A DNA stretch of 64,000 nucleotides from Sparassis latifolia (GCA_018466975.1 CM031559.1:2728001-2792000), one strand, 5' to 3'; positions 52,270 through 63,621 are shown, counted from the stretch's first letter. The notes: a model not told the origin generated them from the sequence alone. Made by a program: numbers and translations.

Positions 52270-53170
52270 TCTGCAGGTACTCCGGTAACGACGCCCGATT
52301 CGAATACTGGGCGCTTCTCGTTATCATTAATTACCCCACCGGCAGTCCGCGTCGGTGGCGAGCGCTTCCCTAGCAGGATATACTACACATTCGACTGCAT
52401 CGAGGGTAAAAAACGACGCAGCAGTGCTTCTCCTGGGTCCTCCCGGGAGACGAAGTGTCGATGGTGTTATATAAATTGAAATTTGGAGGTGCGTCTCGAG
52501 GTTGACTGAGCGGATGCATTCTGTCTGCTCAGCGGACGAACGCCCGCTCGCCGAAAATGCAAATCCGAAAAGGTGCGGATTTGAACAGGCGTGATTGACA
52601 CGGCGGTGCTGCTTCTTTCTACCTATTCAGTGGGCGAAGTTGCTGGTTCGAAGATCGATGGCTCCGCGTCAAGTCAAATCAATCCGGGACATTCAAATTG
52701 GAAGGTGCGGTAGCGACCCGCGTGGAGGATGTCGTGATGCTTCAAACCCCCTCCAAAACAAAAGCGGGTGGCAGCATGCAAATTCATTTCCATTGAAAGA
52801 GGTACGCCAGTTTGAACGCTTGAGTGACACCGGATTGTTTCTATGTCCTTACTGGCCAGCAGGTGCCGCTGCTCGCCAATCATTGATGGAGATGAAAGCG
52901 GGGTATAAAAATTATGTATGTCCCATTGCAAAAGATACGGTAACGACAGGAATTTGAACCCATGAATGACCTGCGATGCTTTTACCTATACAGGAGATGA
53001 CGCCGCTCAACGCGTATCGACAACGTTCCGTCGAACGCAGGGCAGACAAACTTAATTCCTACAAAAAAGGTACGGCAGCAACGCGAGTTTGAGCCCGTAT
53101 GAATGACGCCTTAATACTTCTACCTACCCAGCAGATGAAGCTGCTCGCAGCACATCGACTGCACTCCTTC
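52270..53170 (-). repeat. Array of degenerate tRNA-like units (possible tRNA-derived SINE remnants)
   Basis: At least five units are visible on the minus strand, near 52276-52310, 52565-52640, 52800-52875, 52930-53008 and 53064-53155. Each carries a Pol III B-box-like sequence. The clearest is GGGTTCAAATTCC near 52950; others are GTTCAAATCC near 52575 and GGGCTCAAACTC near 53090. Each is followed on the plus strand, about 30-45 nt away, by a related CTACCTA(T/C)(T/C)CAG block that resembles a reversed tRNA D-arm (A box), then GATGAAGCTGCTC or variants. Plus-strand GG(T/A)(A/G)CGG motifs precede most units. No unit folds into a full cloverleaf, and T-stems pair only in part, so these are not functional tRNA genes. 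Confidence 0.5.
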
Positions 53171-53231
53171 AAGCGCAGCCCGCTTGAATGCCTACATGCA
53201 ACGTTCCCCGCTGTGCGAACGAGCGGGCGTT

Positions 53232-54696
53232 TTAGCAATGCAGCGGGTGCAGATGCTCGCCGTACGTCGGTACTCCCTCGTGCGCCGCCGCCTCCGACAG
53301 GTGCGTGCACGACTGTACCATCTCCAGCTGCGCAAACTGACGACCCGAAAGGTTCTGCCACATATTTCGGATCCCCTCCGCTGCCGCGCACACCCACACT
53401 TCAAACGGCTTCCGGTCGTCCCCGGCGTTCACTTCAAAGTTGATTCTGAGGATGACCTGCACCCTCTTCGAGTCACTGCCACAGGGGCGATCGGCGTTGC
53501 ACTGATTGATTAGCGCTGTGAGCTGCTCTCGGATCTCGTCCCGGTACTCGCGGCGGTCCTCTAGCCATTCATCCCACACACCGTCTGAAGCGGAGTAGCG
53601 GATCTTGAGCTCGACCTCCACCCGGGACAAATGAGGGAGGGCAGGCAAGCCCACCTGGATCTGCTTGCAGAACGCGCGGATCCATTCTGCGGCCCCGAAA
53701 CCAAACATCGCTCCTCGCAGTGAAGCGGCTGTTGGACCCACTATCTCCTCGATCCATGGGACGCATAGTTTGAGCGACCGCAGACGCGTATTTGCCGTCA
53801 GATCGAAGAGATCCGAGGGCGCACCGCAGATATGCGATTCAGAATGGAGGAGAACGAGCTCCTCGAGACTTGCGCTCATTTTGGAGAGCAGCTCATGAGC
53901 GGTGATCCAGAGCGGGGTCTGAACGCTCTTTCCTCCCGGGGACCACGTCAGCTCGAGCCTCTTCAGGCATAGCTTGAACGGAGACTGCAGCAGCCACGGG
54001 AGGGAAGTGTCCAGCGCCGGCCCTACTGGGTGGACATATCCGAGGGCGAGAGTGTCTATCTCGACCTCGTGCGAGCGCCCACATCCGTGGTTGCTCTCGT
54101 TGCGGGGCGTCTCTTCTGGGATGTGCTCTACCTTCACGTTGATGAAATGCACCGCACGAAGCTTGGGGCATGCCAGGAGTATCCGCCGGAGCATGCGCCC
54201 GTCATACGCCCCGCGGAGGAGGTGCAGACTTTTTACGTTCGGGAAGTACGCAGAAAGGTCCCGATTCCAGTCGAGCAACAATCGCGAGCTCACGCAGTCC
54301 TGCAGCGTGAGACGCTCCACGCGCCCGAGCTTGGGCAAAATTCGCAGTACACCGCCGTCACCTGGCCGTCGTGGGGCGTGCACAGTCGATGATGACGTCG
54401 CGCACGTAATGGGAGATGGCGTGGTCGTTTGCATGGGTCTCGGGATTAATGCTGGGGATACTACGCCACGCGTCGAGGAGTGCCTCGAATCGTGCGTACC
54501 TGTCGGTGGTTATCGCAGAACGAAGGTCGACGGCGCGGAAGATATGACTGCGCGAACGGTCGAGCAACGAACTGCAAGTTAGGCTGCAGCTCAAAAGTGT
54601 GGGGAAGTCATAGCATGCGCAGTCGATGATATATTCGCGCATTTCCTGTGGAAGCTGGCACCACTTCATGGTGTACACTATGGTATAGATTATCAA
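53232..54696 (-). CDS. F-box/LRR-type protein with one frame change
   Basis: The frame starting at 54696 (MIIYTIVYTMKWCQLPQEMR) carries an F-box: LPQEMREYIIDCACYDFPTL, then SCSLTCSSLLDRSRSHIFR. It ends after HYVRDVIIDCARPTTAR at 54358. The protein clearly continues one frame over from about 54390 (GGVLRILPKLGRVERLTLQD, SAYFPNVKSLHLLRGAYDG, PKLRAVHFINVKVEHIPEE) to the stop at 53232. It has irregular Leu-rich repeats and a C-terminal region (SKRVQVILRINFEVNAGD). The overlap at 54358-54434 has no convincing intron with correct phase, so a single-base frameshift or an assembly error is likely. If real, only a truncated 112-residue F-box protein is made. Role in SCF substrate recognition is presumed. 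Confidence 0.65.
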
Positions 54697-55559
54697 CTAG
54701 AGGGTGTACTTGTAAGACAGTGGGACGCACGGTGCTAATTTTCTTAAATGCCGAACACTAACCGAAGCAGATCAGGATTCGTCTCGGTTGGGTTTGGAGG
54801 AACGGCACTCCTCGCTACCCGCATTATATCCTCGGTGGTGGCAAAGATATCCCTGTAGAAGTTCCGGAGACATGGTCTTGTCACTGCAAGATGTTACAAT
54901 GTCCACGTTGAGCAGATAGATATCTTGGAGATATGATTCTTTACAGAGTCATGGTTCTCGATGCTTCTAGCCGTAATGTACTAGAAGTGGTCGCAGTACG
55001 CAGTAGCTGGATATCCACCACGCAGTAGACGCGAGGCGGAAAAAAATCGGCACGAAAAAGGACAAGCCTGAATATATATTCTCCACCACGTCAACGATGG
55101 ATATCCGCTCTGTTGTGGCTAATACGTCTTATCAAGGTCCGGTCGTACCGTAGGTGTTCGCACACTGAGCGTCAAAGTTGAGTTAGCGGTAAGAGAATGG
55201 CTCTTTTCTCGGCAGAACCTAAATAACTTCCAAATCGAGGCGTGGGCGCTTTGCTGGCGTTTCGCCCCAAATTTGGCCAGTGGGCTTGCGATTTCTAACT
55301 CCCAAGTTGAACTCCTCGCAGGATGCAATGTATGTCATGCCTCAGAACTTAATATACCTCTTGCTTGCCAAAAAATACTGTTGCAATATGCAACGATACT
55401 GGGCTATCTTGCCGCATCGGCTAGGAGATCACGCCAGACCTCCATCACGATGCATTCCGACGTATTTCTTGAATCAGTCTAACATTCTGCAGTAGTTCAA
55501 GAATCTCGCTCCAGGCACGCTGCTATGCAAACTCGAATTATCTGCCTAAAGTACAGTGT
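54697..55559. other. Intergenic stretch
   Basis: No gene supported. It includes a 35-bp sequence at 55242-55276 (GTGGGCGCTTTGC...CCCCAAATTTGG) that recurs in similar form at 60333-60370. Confidence 0.4.
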
Positions 55560-56230
55560 CACTACGCGAGCTCGAACGCTCGTCTAGTAAGGCTGCTTGT
55601 ATCTATCCAGCAGGTGAAGCTACTCTAGCTCGCGGTACATCGACGGACCCCTGTAAAGTACAGCTTACTTAGATGTCTGCCTGCGACATTTCCAGCGGAG
55701 CAAACTAGTGCTCTCGGGGCGCACACGATCTCCAGCTGCGCGAGTTGACGACTTGAAAAGCCCTGCCGCCAAGTAACTTATAGCAACCCCGTTGCTTGCC
55801 GTCCATGCCGCCAAGTAGGAACCTCCCCCATCACACCGAGAACCCACACGCGGAACGACCGATCCTAAATGCGTCAACTTCGAGTTGACTCTGAGGATGA
55901 TCAGCACCCGCGAGTCATTGCCACTGTAGCGTGGGGCGTTGCACTGATCAAGAAGTGCAGCGAGGTGCTCTCCTTGAACCCGGGTTCCACCCGGTACAAA
56001 CTAAGGGAGCGCAGGCCAGCCTGCTCATATCTGCATGCAGAAGGCGCGAATCCACTACGCGGTCCTGAAATCTCTCCTCTTCAGAGCCTCTGTCGGCGGC
56101 ACACGCTACTTGACCGACCGGCGGCAAGAGCGAGCCCACGCAGCCCTGCAGCCGGAGACACCACTCCAGGGGCCCGTGCTCGTGCAGTATACGCAGTACA
56201 CTGCCGCCACCCTGCGTAACCAGGCGTGCT
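55560..56230 (-). pseudogene. Degraded, internally deleted duplicate of the F-box gene and its 3' flank
   Basis: Segments match the 53.07-54.36 kb region in the same order and strand. 55570-55650 corresponds to the tRNA-like unit at 53080-53160 (both with CAGCAG(A/G)TGAAGCT). 55720-55770 corresponds to 53310-53360 (ATCTCCAGCTGCGC). 55880-55965 corresponds to 53435-53530 (TTGA(C/T)TCTGAGGATGA, GCGTTGCACTGAT). 56035-56110 corresponds to 53660-53720. 56135-56215 corresponds to 54290-54360 (CGCAGTACAC(T/C)GCCG). About 500 bp of the central part is missing and no long frame survives. Confidence 0.65.
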
Positions 56231-57234
56231 TAGAAAATACTGACGCACACGCCGCGGGGTGGACTGCTCATCGGATTAGGTGAGAGGGGTTCGTTGCTGA
56301 CGAGAGTCCCGTCTTTAAGAACGGGCTCTTCGCAATCTGGAGAGTTGTCGAGGGAGATTTGTCCACCTGGGGTGGACGGCTTGAGGGATGCAGCGCGCTC
56401 AGCTTCGAGAGCCCGTTCGATTGCATACCCATCTGTGGCACTGGGAGAACCAGAAAAGAGATTGACGGCATGGCAAAGCGAGCATCCTGAAAGCGAGCGA
56501 GTGTGTCTGCATGTCTCCTGTGCCATGGTATGCTCTGTGATTATGATTAACTGTGTAGATGCACTTGGACGACGGCGTAACGTACCCTTCTGTAGTTATT
56601 GAGTGCTAAAATCTATGAGGATCAAGACTTGGTTCAGCTTGGAATAGTGACATCCATGGCTCGGAGTACTTATACGACACCACGATCCCTTATGATATCG
56701 CAATTGATCATTTGGCCGACTAGCAGCCATCCGAAGAGAGTAGACGCATTTGACGAGACACAGATATCCATGATACACGGGGAAGACAGGGAGGGACTCC
56801 TTCTCCGTCTTGCCACCTTGTGTCCAGCCACGCCATATGCTGGATATCTCAACCACTTCTATGGGGTGCGGGTACTGAGAGCGTTGAGTTCAGACAGGCC
56901 ACGAGTTCTGGTTGTTAGAATACACTAGCATTCGGCTATAACACACCGTTCAACCGCGACTTTGTTTGTCAGAAAGAAAGTCCGTGTCAACTGGCAGGAG
57001 TGAGGTGGCGGATATCCGGAGCCAAAGTCTGCTGGACGACCATCACTCCACGTCCATGACCCACAGTCCATAACTCACAACGAATTTAGCCGCCATGTAT
57101 CTCAGTGCCCAGAAAAGATAAGTATCGATGAGTTGTCGAACCGCTTAGTGACCGTACAGCACAACTCGAATCTGCAAGATACTGGGCGCTTCTCTGAGAC
57201 CCCCAAATACTGTGCCCATCCGGCCACTACACCC
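56231..57234. other. Intergenic stretch
   Basis: Short overlapping frames on both strands (for example 56230-56526 minus, 56599-56928 plus) lack motifs. A GATACTGGGCGCTTCTC block near 57178 echoes one near 52300. No gene is supported. Confidence 0.4.
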
Positions 57235-57642
57235 GTGACACTCTGTAAAAACCGGAAGTCAAGTGAAGTCTAAGTATTGTCAGGCTGCAGTCAGCGAGTT
57301 TCAAAATTTTGGCACCATAGTCACACAGAAGTCAGGATAAGTCCAATTTCAGTCACTGCAAAGTGATCCTGCCAAGAAATTATGCCATCAAATGCAGTCA
57401 AATCCTAGTCTGCGAAAGTCTGACATCACAGTTGATTGTCTCATAATACATGGCATTCCGGTATATGTTAGTTCTTTTGCACTCAGAGGTTGGAATATAG
57501 CTGTAGAGACATGATCTAAACCATATGAGGTTATGTACTACAAGAAAATCATACAAATAGTCATGAATAGTCAAATTTGCCAGAATTTCGAATTTGGCTG
57601 ACTACACTTTGACTTCAAGTTCCCGTTTTTACTGAGCGTGAC
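57235..57642. mobile_element. Imperfect terminal-inverted-repeat element, about 408 bp
   Basis: The left end (GTGACACTCTGTAAAAACCG) and the reverse complement of the right end (GTCACGCTCAGTAAAAACGG) align. Similarity continues inward over about 90 bp, including GTCAGC..A..TT(T)C(A/G)AAATT(T/C)TGGCA. No clear target duplication or coding region, so this is probably an old non-autonomous element. Confidence 0.45.
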
Positions 57643-58222
57643 ATAGGACATGTCTAGCACTCGTACTTCCAGTGCCACTTCAGAACCTTCTGTCAATTGG
57701 TACCTGCTTATTTTTATTCCAGGTCGTCCCAATTTTCCATTGGCTAGAGAATCACCTAGAAATCTGCCAGAGTCTCGGTGATGCATTCAGATCTCAGTAA
57801 TCAATCCCATCCCCCAACGTCAGGGAACTGACTTCTAATGAGTATCAGATTCTTCGCGAAAACAAGCCAGAAAGTTATTGTCATGCATAACCTAGCTACA
57901 TGGACGGAACTAGCAATACCTCTACCCGTCCAGCGGATAAAGCCACCTCCTTGAACGTAGCAGGTCTGCACAGCGCTCCCGGACCCGATCATGCCTTCAC
58001 TTGACGTCGCCGAAATCAGGATGTGCACGCTGAATAGGTTAAAGCACCCCGGGTACTCCCAGAGTACTCGGCATTCTGTGGAGCAGAGGTGCTCACATGG
58101 TCCGCGCACTCCTTGACTTCATCTACTCTTCGTGAATCGACACGAGGCTGCGGCAGGGAGGATTTTTCCGAGCCGGTGTGGGAGTCATAGGGGGTTCCAC
58201 TCAAGTTCTCGCGCAAACCGAA
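57643..58222. other. Intergenic stretch
   Basis: No gene or structure was recognised in this segment, apart from small frames on the minus strand. Confidence 0.35.
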
Positions 58223-58987
58223 TCATGCTGTGCGAAATCCCCGATGGTACTTCGTCCGAGGCAGCGATCCGCCCGCACACCGGTGAAGGGCACGACGACG
58301 ATGGAAAGTGGGTGGCGCAATGTGAGGAATGTCCAATGAACTTGCTTGCAACCATCGTTCGACCCCGGAAGAAGATGCAAAGCAGGCAGTGTCGGGAGGG
58401 GAGCGAAGACTAATATCCGTGAGTTTACGCGGAGGTCCTGCCCTTCTACTGGACAGCAGGCCGTCCTTTCTTGACGACGTAGAATGGGCGTGGTCGACGG
58501 TGATGTCTCGCGCATGCCCCGAGATGGCAAGATGGTCTGAGTAAGTGGGGGGATCATTGCAAATCAGCTCATACTGGGGCGACTCGTCTGCAGGAGCGAA
58601 CTGGCCGCGCGTGGGCTCATGGGAGGCCGGAAGAAGAACGAGCTCATCACGGTCGAGCTCAGAGTAGGGAGGAAGTTCGTCGTCGAGAGAGGGCTCATTG
58701 TGCTCGAGCTCATCGCATACGAAGGACTCGATGGTGAGAGCGAGCTTCTGCAAGGGGGCTGGGATGCCAAGGGGATAGTGGTCACAGAGATGACGCCTAT
58801 CGCAGATAGAAAGGTCGCCATACGTCGTCCATAACGCATTAAGGAATTGCTTGAATCGAGCATCTCCGTCCATTCTGGGGAGAAATATCGACGTTGAAGA
58901 CGTAGTGTCTGAAAAGGGGAGTAGGAGATTTGGCTGCGAGACGTTCGCAGTGGTGTGTTCTAAAATTGCAGTGAGCTGGACATGCAC
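58223..58987 (-). CDS. Hypothetical acidic protein with PPxY-type motifs
   Basis: A 254-codon frame without introns and without a family I can name. The N-terminal third is ordinary in composition (MDGDARFKQFLNALWTTYGD, LCDHYPLGIPAPLQKLALTI). The middle is acidic and carries LPPYSELD and DPPTYSDH, which fit LPxY/PPxY ligands of WW-domain proteins such as Rsp5-type ubiquitin ligases. The last 80 residues are Ser/Arg-rich and may be disordered. A second Met at about residue 39 (MDGDARF) is a better-looking start. Coding status is supported by length and sensible N-terminal composition only. Confidence 0.45.
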   Translation of the reverse strand: MHVQLTAILEHTTANVSQPNLLLPFSDTTSSTSIFLPRMDGDARFKQFLNALWTTYGDLSICDRRHLCDHYPLGIPAPLQKLALTIESFVCDELEHNEPSLDDELPPYSELDRDELVLLPASHEPTRGQFAPADESPQYELICNDPPTYSDHLAISGHARDITVDHAHSTSSRKDGLLSSRRAGPPRKLTDISLRSPPDTACFASSSGVERWLQASSLDIPHIAPPTFHRRRALHRCAGGSLPRTKYHRGFRTA

Positions 58988-60692
58988 ACGTGGATCAGGC
59001 TAGGACAAGGTGGGACATACTGTTGTATAATGTTGTCCTCGTATTGTGCTGAGGACCCACTGAGTATGACTGGAACCTCAACTGAAAGATGAGATACTTG
59101 GCTGTACCTTTATATGCGTGCCGGTCGCTTGGCCACTCATCTGGATGAATCTCTAGGCCGTCGCATGGGGTGACCATGGCGGGCGGCAAACATACGTGTT
59201 GTCAATTCATGATTACTTTGGCCACCTCGTGCCCGCCCGTTTCAGCCACTTGCATCTCATCTATATCCACCGGCGTGCGCAATGCGTTTGTGGGATATGC
59301 CACAATGCCATGAATGGAAAAACCATCTGCCAGTGGTTCATAACTCTGATCAAACGTACAAGGCAGATCAATGGTAGCTGAGTCAGATAATTAAATCCGA
59401 CATCAATGTCCACAGTTGCAGCTTGTACTTATGGCACCAGCAACGTGGTTGACGATGCATTGTCGACCAGCCGTTGGATCTTCATAAATAGATCGTGCTG
59501 TTATCCAAAATTTGTAGTTGATCCAAATAAATGGACCATCATAGCAGTCAAGTCGCAGGCGCTTACGCCAAAATGGCTTGACGCGTTCAACGTCCATGCC
59601 TCAGGATATCCGTATCTGACTCGAGATCTGAACTGCCACTGATCTGACGGATCTCGGTGGCTAGATCTCGATGCATGTCTGCAATATGATCAATGAAAAG
59701 AGTGCATTCGCACTAGGCCCCTGCAAGACAAGCACACTGAGACGAAACTGACCATCATAAGGAAAGAAAATATGACACAAGTTAAGGCTGAAAGAATTGT
59801 ATGCGCAAGCCGGTTCAGGTGTGGACGAAGCCAACCTTCCATATAACTTCCGGAATTCCCTTGTCCGTGCTGGGTAATGAAACCTACGAACATTCGTGGC
59901 TGGGATGGAGTGGCGATACTGCTTCCCAGGACATCCCCAGGGTCTTCAACTATGTTTGTGAAATATCCATCCAGCGGGAAGTTCCACCGTGCGTCGGCAC
60001 CGCCTTACCGCTCCCGCCGTCTGACATATGCGGACATACTTACATCACCTCATTGGGTAAGGCTGGTGACATGAAAGCAATACAAATTTCTTGTAAGTTC
60101 TGATACGCCGAGAATCCAGTATAATGTCGAATATCCTGATAATCCCAGCTGGCTCCAGGACGTTGGGGAATTGCCAAACAGTGCAACGTCATACCTGACT
60201 GAGAGAGTCCCGGGCCATACAAAAACTGTCGGAGCCTCAAAATTCCTCTCCTCTTCACAATTTCCTATCATATTCGGGTTAGTCGCTAAGTTGAAAGTGC
60301 GGCATGTCAGTGATGTCACGGTGTCGCAGTTAGTGGGCGCTTTGCGATTGGCGTTTCGCCCCAAATATGGTTAAGGCCCGGGCTCCGCGTTATCAGACAT
60401 AGTCACTGACTTCAAGTTGCAATTTACGGCATCGGTCTCCACACTCGGAATGCTGGACAGGATCCGCAGGCAGGGTGTCGGCCGGGTGGGGGATCCGGGG
60501 CTCCGATTCAGAAGACGTATGATATGGTATATGACATCTCGACTCGACGTTTGAATCGCTGTCAAGCTCGCGAGGACGAGCGAATTCGGAGTCGATCAAC
60601 GTACTGGGCGGGCAGCAGGTCACGGTAGCTGCAGAGCCGTGGGCGTCCTCCTCGGCTAAAGTAAGTACTTAAACTCGGTCACATGATCCCAT
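58988..60692. other. 1.7-kb stretch without a supported gene
   Basis: Only short frames without motifs. The 38-bp sequence at 60333-60370 resembles 55242-55276. Otherwise I see nothing. Confidence 0.4.
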
Positions 60693-61660
60693 GTGGTGGT
60701 TGTGGCGGGCTGCTCTTCAACCGTAACACCTTCTATCGAGCGCGAGAAATTTCTGCACCTGAAGTCCGATATGGCGCAGGCAATCTATCCAACAGACATC
60801 CTATCCATTCTGGACAAACATCCGAATGTCCCAGCTCAGTTTGTTCACGTCTTGCATATGAATGAATCCATCGTTTCCGGTACTCCCATCAATAACGACA
60901 ACCTCCGAAAAGCCGAGGCCACCGCGCAGTCACTTAGAAGTCTCCACCGTGAGCACTTCAGCTCCGAGGCTGTCCGTGCCTTTATTCTAACTCGTTTCCA
61001 TGCAGGCGATCATGCAGAGATCTCGGAGGAGATGGTCGAGACTGCCGTTAACCGTTCAACCATGGTCCGCGCCACACGTATGTGGCGCTCTCCTCCGATC
61101 CTTGGGCTCGCTAATAAGATCGTGACAGATGCCGAAATACAGTTTGGACAAGGGAACGGTGCCGTCCTCGCTTTGTTGCAAGGCTTGACCCAAGCAGTAG
61201 CACAACTGAACACGACGGTCAGGCAGGTGAAGGTCAACGGTGACAGAGTGGCTGCCATCGCGATGAACTCGAGGATCGTCTGGCGGAACCGTGACCGGCG
61301 ACCTGACGAGCCCTACACATGGCGTCAGAAGGAGGTGAGCGCATGTTCCGTCCTGCTCTTCGTCTCGTTGATCTGAATGCTCGCCTTGTCGTCGCGCAGG
61401 TTGCAGGCTCGGGCGCAGACTTAGTTGCTGCACTGTATGGCGCCCGGAACCCTCTGACTGAGCAGAACGTTCAGGAATTGGGTGCGGCGACCCTGGGCTC
61501 CGTTCCCGGCCCGCAGCATACTTTGAACCTTCACGGGGCTTCTACTCATCACGACATTGCTCGAATGATACTTTTCTATAACGAAAACTTTGGGATCGTC
61601 GCGGCAGACACGATAGACGTTCGCCGTGCCAGATTGATTTACTGGCTGGGTGGCCATTGA
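60693..61660 (+). CDS. Hypothetical basidiomycete protein, possibly Mug135-like
   Basis: Two exons. The first runs from 60693 (or from the Met at 60771, MAQAIYPTDILSILDKH) to 61334. The intron 61335-61399 (GTGAGC...GCGCAG) joins WRQKE to VAGSGADLVAAL, and the second exon ends at 61660. The middle is helical (GAVLALLQGLTQAVAQLNTT, VRQVKVNGDRVAAIAMNSRI), then WRNRDRRPDEPYTW. The C-terminal block has HDIARMILFYNENFGI. The layout of a coiled region followed by an Asn-Ser-Arg segment and a small C-terminal domain recalls the Mug135-like proteins found in many Agaricomycetes, but no diagnostic motif was seen. Without that similarity it stays a lineage-specific hypothetical. Confidence 0.55.
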
Positions 61661-62578
61661 TATTCTCCTCATGTTCTTGCGTCCTTCCCCAGATATAGGC
61701 TTGAATGATGCTATAACGAGGCCGTTGGAGTATGCCAATCCTTCGTGATTTTGCTTACCTTACCATTTCAAATCGCATAGGGCGAATTCGAATTGAGATT
61801 CAACGTCTTGTGTGGGTCCGACGTCAAGACTCGGTATCTGCTCGTCTGCTAGTAAGTTACTTGGCGGGAACGAGTATCTAGCAGCCGCAGCCGCCCAGAG
61901 TTTGATGCGCAGCAACCGTTCTCTGGTTCAGTTATGCCGTAAATCCTACACGCTACTGCAAATGCTCCAATATTCCAACGTTCCATTTTCCTCGAGCACG
62001 AGCGTCTTTCCGAGACCCTCGAGCCGAGCGCCCCACCGACATTCAAATTGTGCATGTCATAGCCCACTAGTAGGGCTGCGAGTCGAACAGCGAGATCCGG
62101 GACGCCCAATGCACTCAGCGCTCAGCGCTCAGAGCTCAGATTGATTAACACTTTTGCATGAATTCATGACCTCTGATCCCCAGTGGCAAGGCAGCGCACC
62201 ACCTTCAAGTTTTCCCCGATGCGCTCTGCAGTTTACGCCCCAGGTCGGGCCCAACCTTCGAACATATTTCCGATACCAGTGTCGGGCTCGAGCGCGCGAA
62301 CCCCTTCACATTTTCGTTAAGCGTACCATACCCGGCTCCAATTCCAAGAGGTCCCGGACGCTCAGCGCTCAGATCGAATAACCATGCCATCATTTTCATT
62401 CCTCGCCAAGCATCAGGACACTGCAAATCGTGCAGACACCGCCATTGAATATGGGGGGGCCCTCCCGCATTTTATTTAGCTCGCGCAGTATTTGGAGCAG
62501 GTATAAATACTGGACGTCGTATAGACTATAGAGTACGGTGAAATGTGGAGCGGGGGGGCATGTGCTCTGAAGAGATTA
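61661..62578. other. Intergenic stretch with short CAGCGCT repeats
   Basis: The phrase CTCAGCGCTCAG occurs near 62113-62130 and again near 62360, each followed by GATTGATTAAC or GATCGAATAAC. No gene is supported. Confidence 0.4.
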
Positions 62579-62951
62579 GGGGGGTTCAGTTGTATCTGCG
62601 AAAGCCGCTTTTCGTCGCTGTTGCTTAAGACCACATGACCTGAGCATCATGTGCACGTTGTTGTGTTCTAGCCGTGACTGCGATCGCTCACTAGGCTAGG
62701 GTTGGGAAAATGCAAATGTTTGCCGGGCCGCCGATGGTGGCTGGAGACCCAATCTGGGAAAGCTAACTCCTCAAGTGGAAACATCGGGGGTTTCCGGTGG
62801 AAAACCTCGCAAACTCCAGGGACCCATCGCTAACCCTAGCGTATACTCTCAGTCCGCACATGATCCCCGGATCACGCAAAAGTCATGTGCCGGTAAGCTG
62901 CTTTCCGAGAAAGCGACGAAAGCGGCTTTCGCAGATACAACTGAACCCCCC
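62579..62951. mobile_element. 373-bp MITE-like element with TA target duplication
   Basis: The 41 bases at 62579-62619, beginning GGGGGGTTCAGTTGTATC, are the reverse complement of 62912-62951 except for one extra T. TA flanks both ends (62577-62578 and 62952-62953), as for Tc1/mariner-type elements. The interior has further weak inverted symmetry (GCTAGGGTT near 62696 against AACCCTAGC near 62832) and no coding frame. Confidence 0.8.
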
Positions 62952-63479
62952 TATTGAACATCCTACACACGCTGGTTGCGCACCTGGAGGCTGAGTCGTC
63001 CGGGTGGTCACTCAGACGTTATCGCGATGCCTAAGTTTGACACACAAATTCTCACGAGGCCCGGTATATATATTGTCGAACATGTCCATGTTAAGTTTAC
63101 TTCGAACTCACTCTTCACGATCAGTCTTGCCACCGGTCAGATCTTCAGATTTTATGAATTGTTGGGCCTTCGGTTCACCGAGCACGTTCGGGCAGTCATT
63201 GCGTCAAGTGCCCCGAAGTTCCTCGTCGATTCATTGGCCACTGCGCCATAATCGCACGCAAGGTCACTCATGCAATCACCCTATTGCGGATTCTTGCATA
63301 TAAAGGCGCGACACAATTGTACTCTTGCAATTCACCGTCTACTGGTCCCGCGCTCGAGCTCGTGAAGGCCATATTTAATCCCAAACACTGGGGGCAAAAG
63401 TGGATGTTCTACCTCAGAACAGTGTCTGAACATCCAAGAAACAGATTATGTTTTTGGACATGTCACATGTTTCAAACAT

Positions 63480-63621
63480 GGAACATCCAATATGTCTTGC
63501 ACAATGTTCTATTGGAGAGCATGCTGGAGACATGTTGCATGTATTATTCTGGAACATATAATATGTCTCACACAATGTCTCATTGGAGAACATCCTGCAG
63601 ACTTGCTGCATGTTTCATTCT
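63480..63621. repeat. Two tandem 71-bp units
   Basis: The unit GGAACATCCAATATGTCT... at 63480-63550 is repeated with about 80 percent identity by eye at 63551-63621 (GGAACATATAATATGTCT...). A third, partial unit starts at 63622. The units are AT-rich and non-coding. Confidence 0.7.

Noticed and set aside
52930..53008. Functional tRNA gene on the minus strand
   Set aside because: A good B box is present, but the T-stem pairs at only about three of five positions and no acceptor or anticodon stem can be formed.
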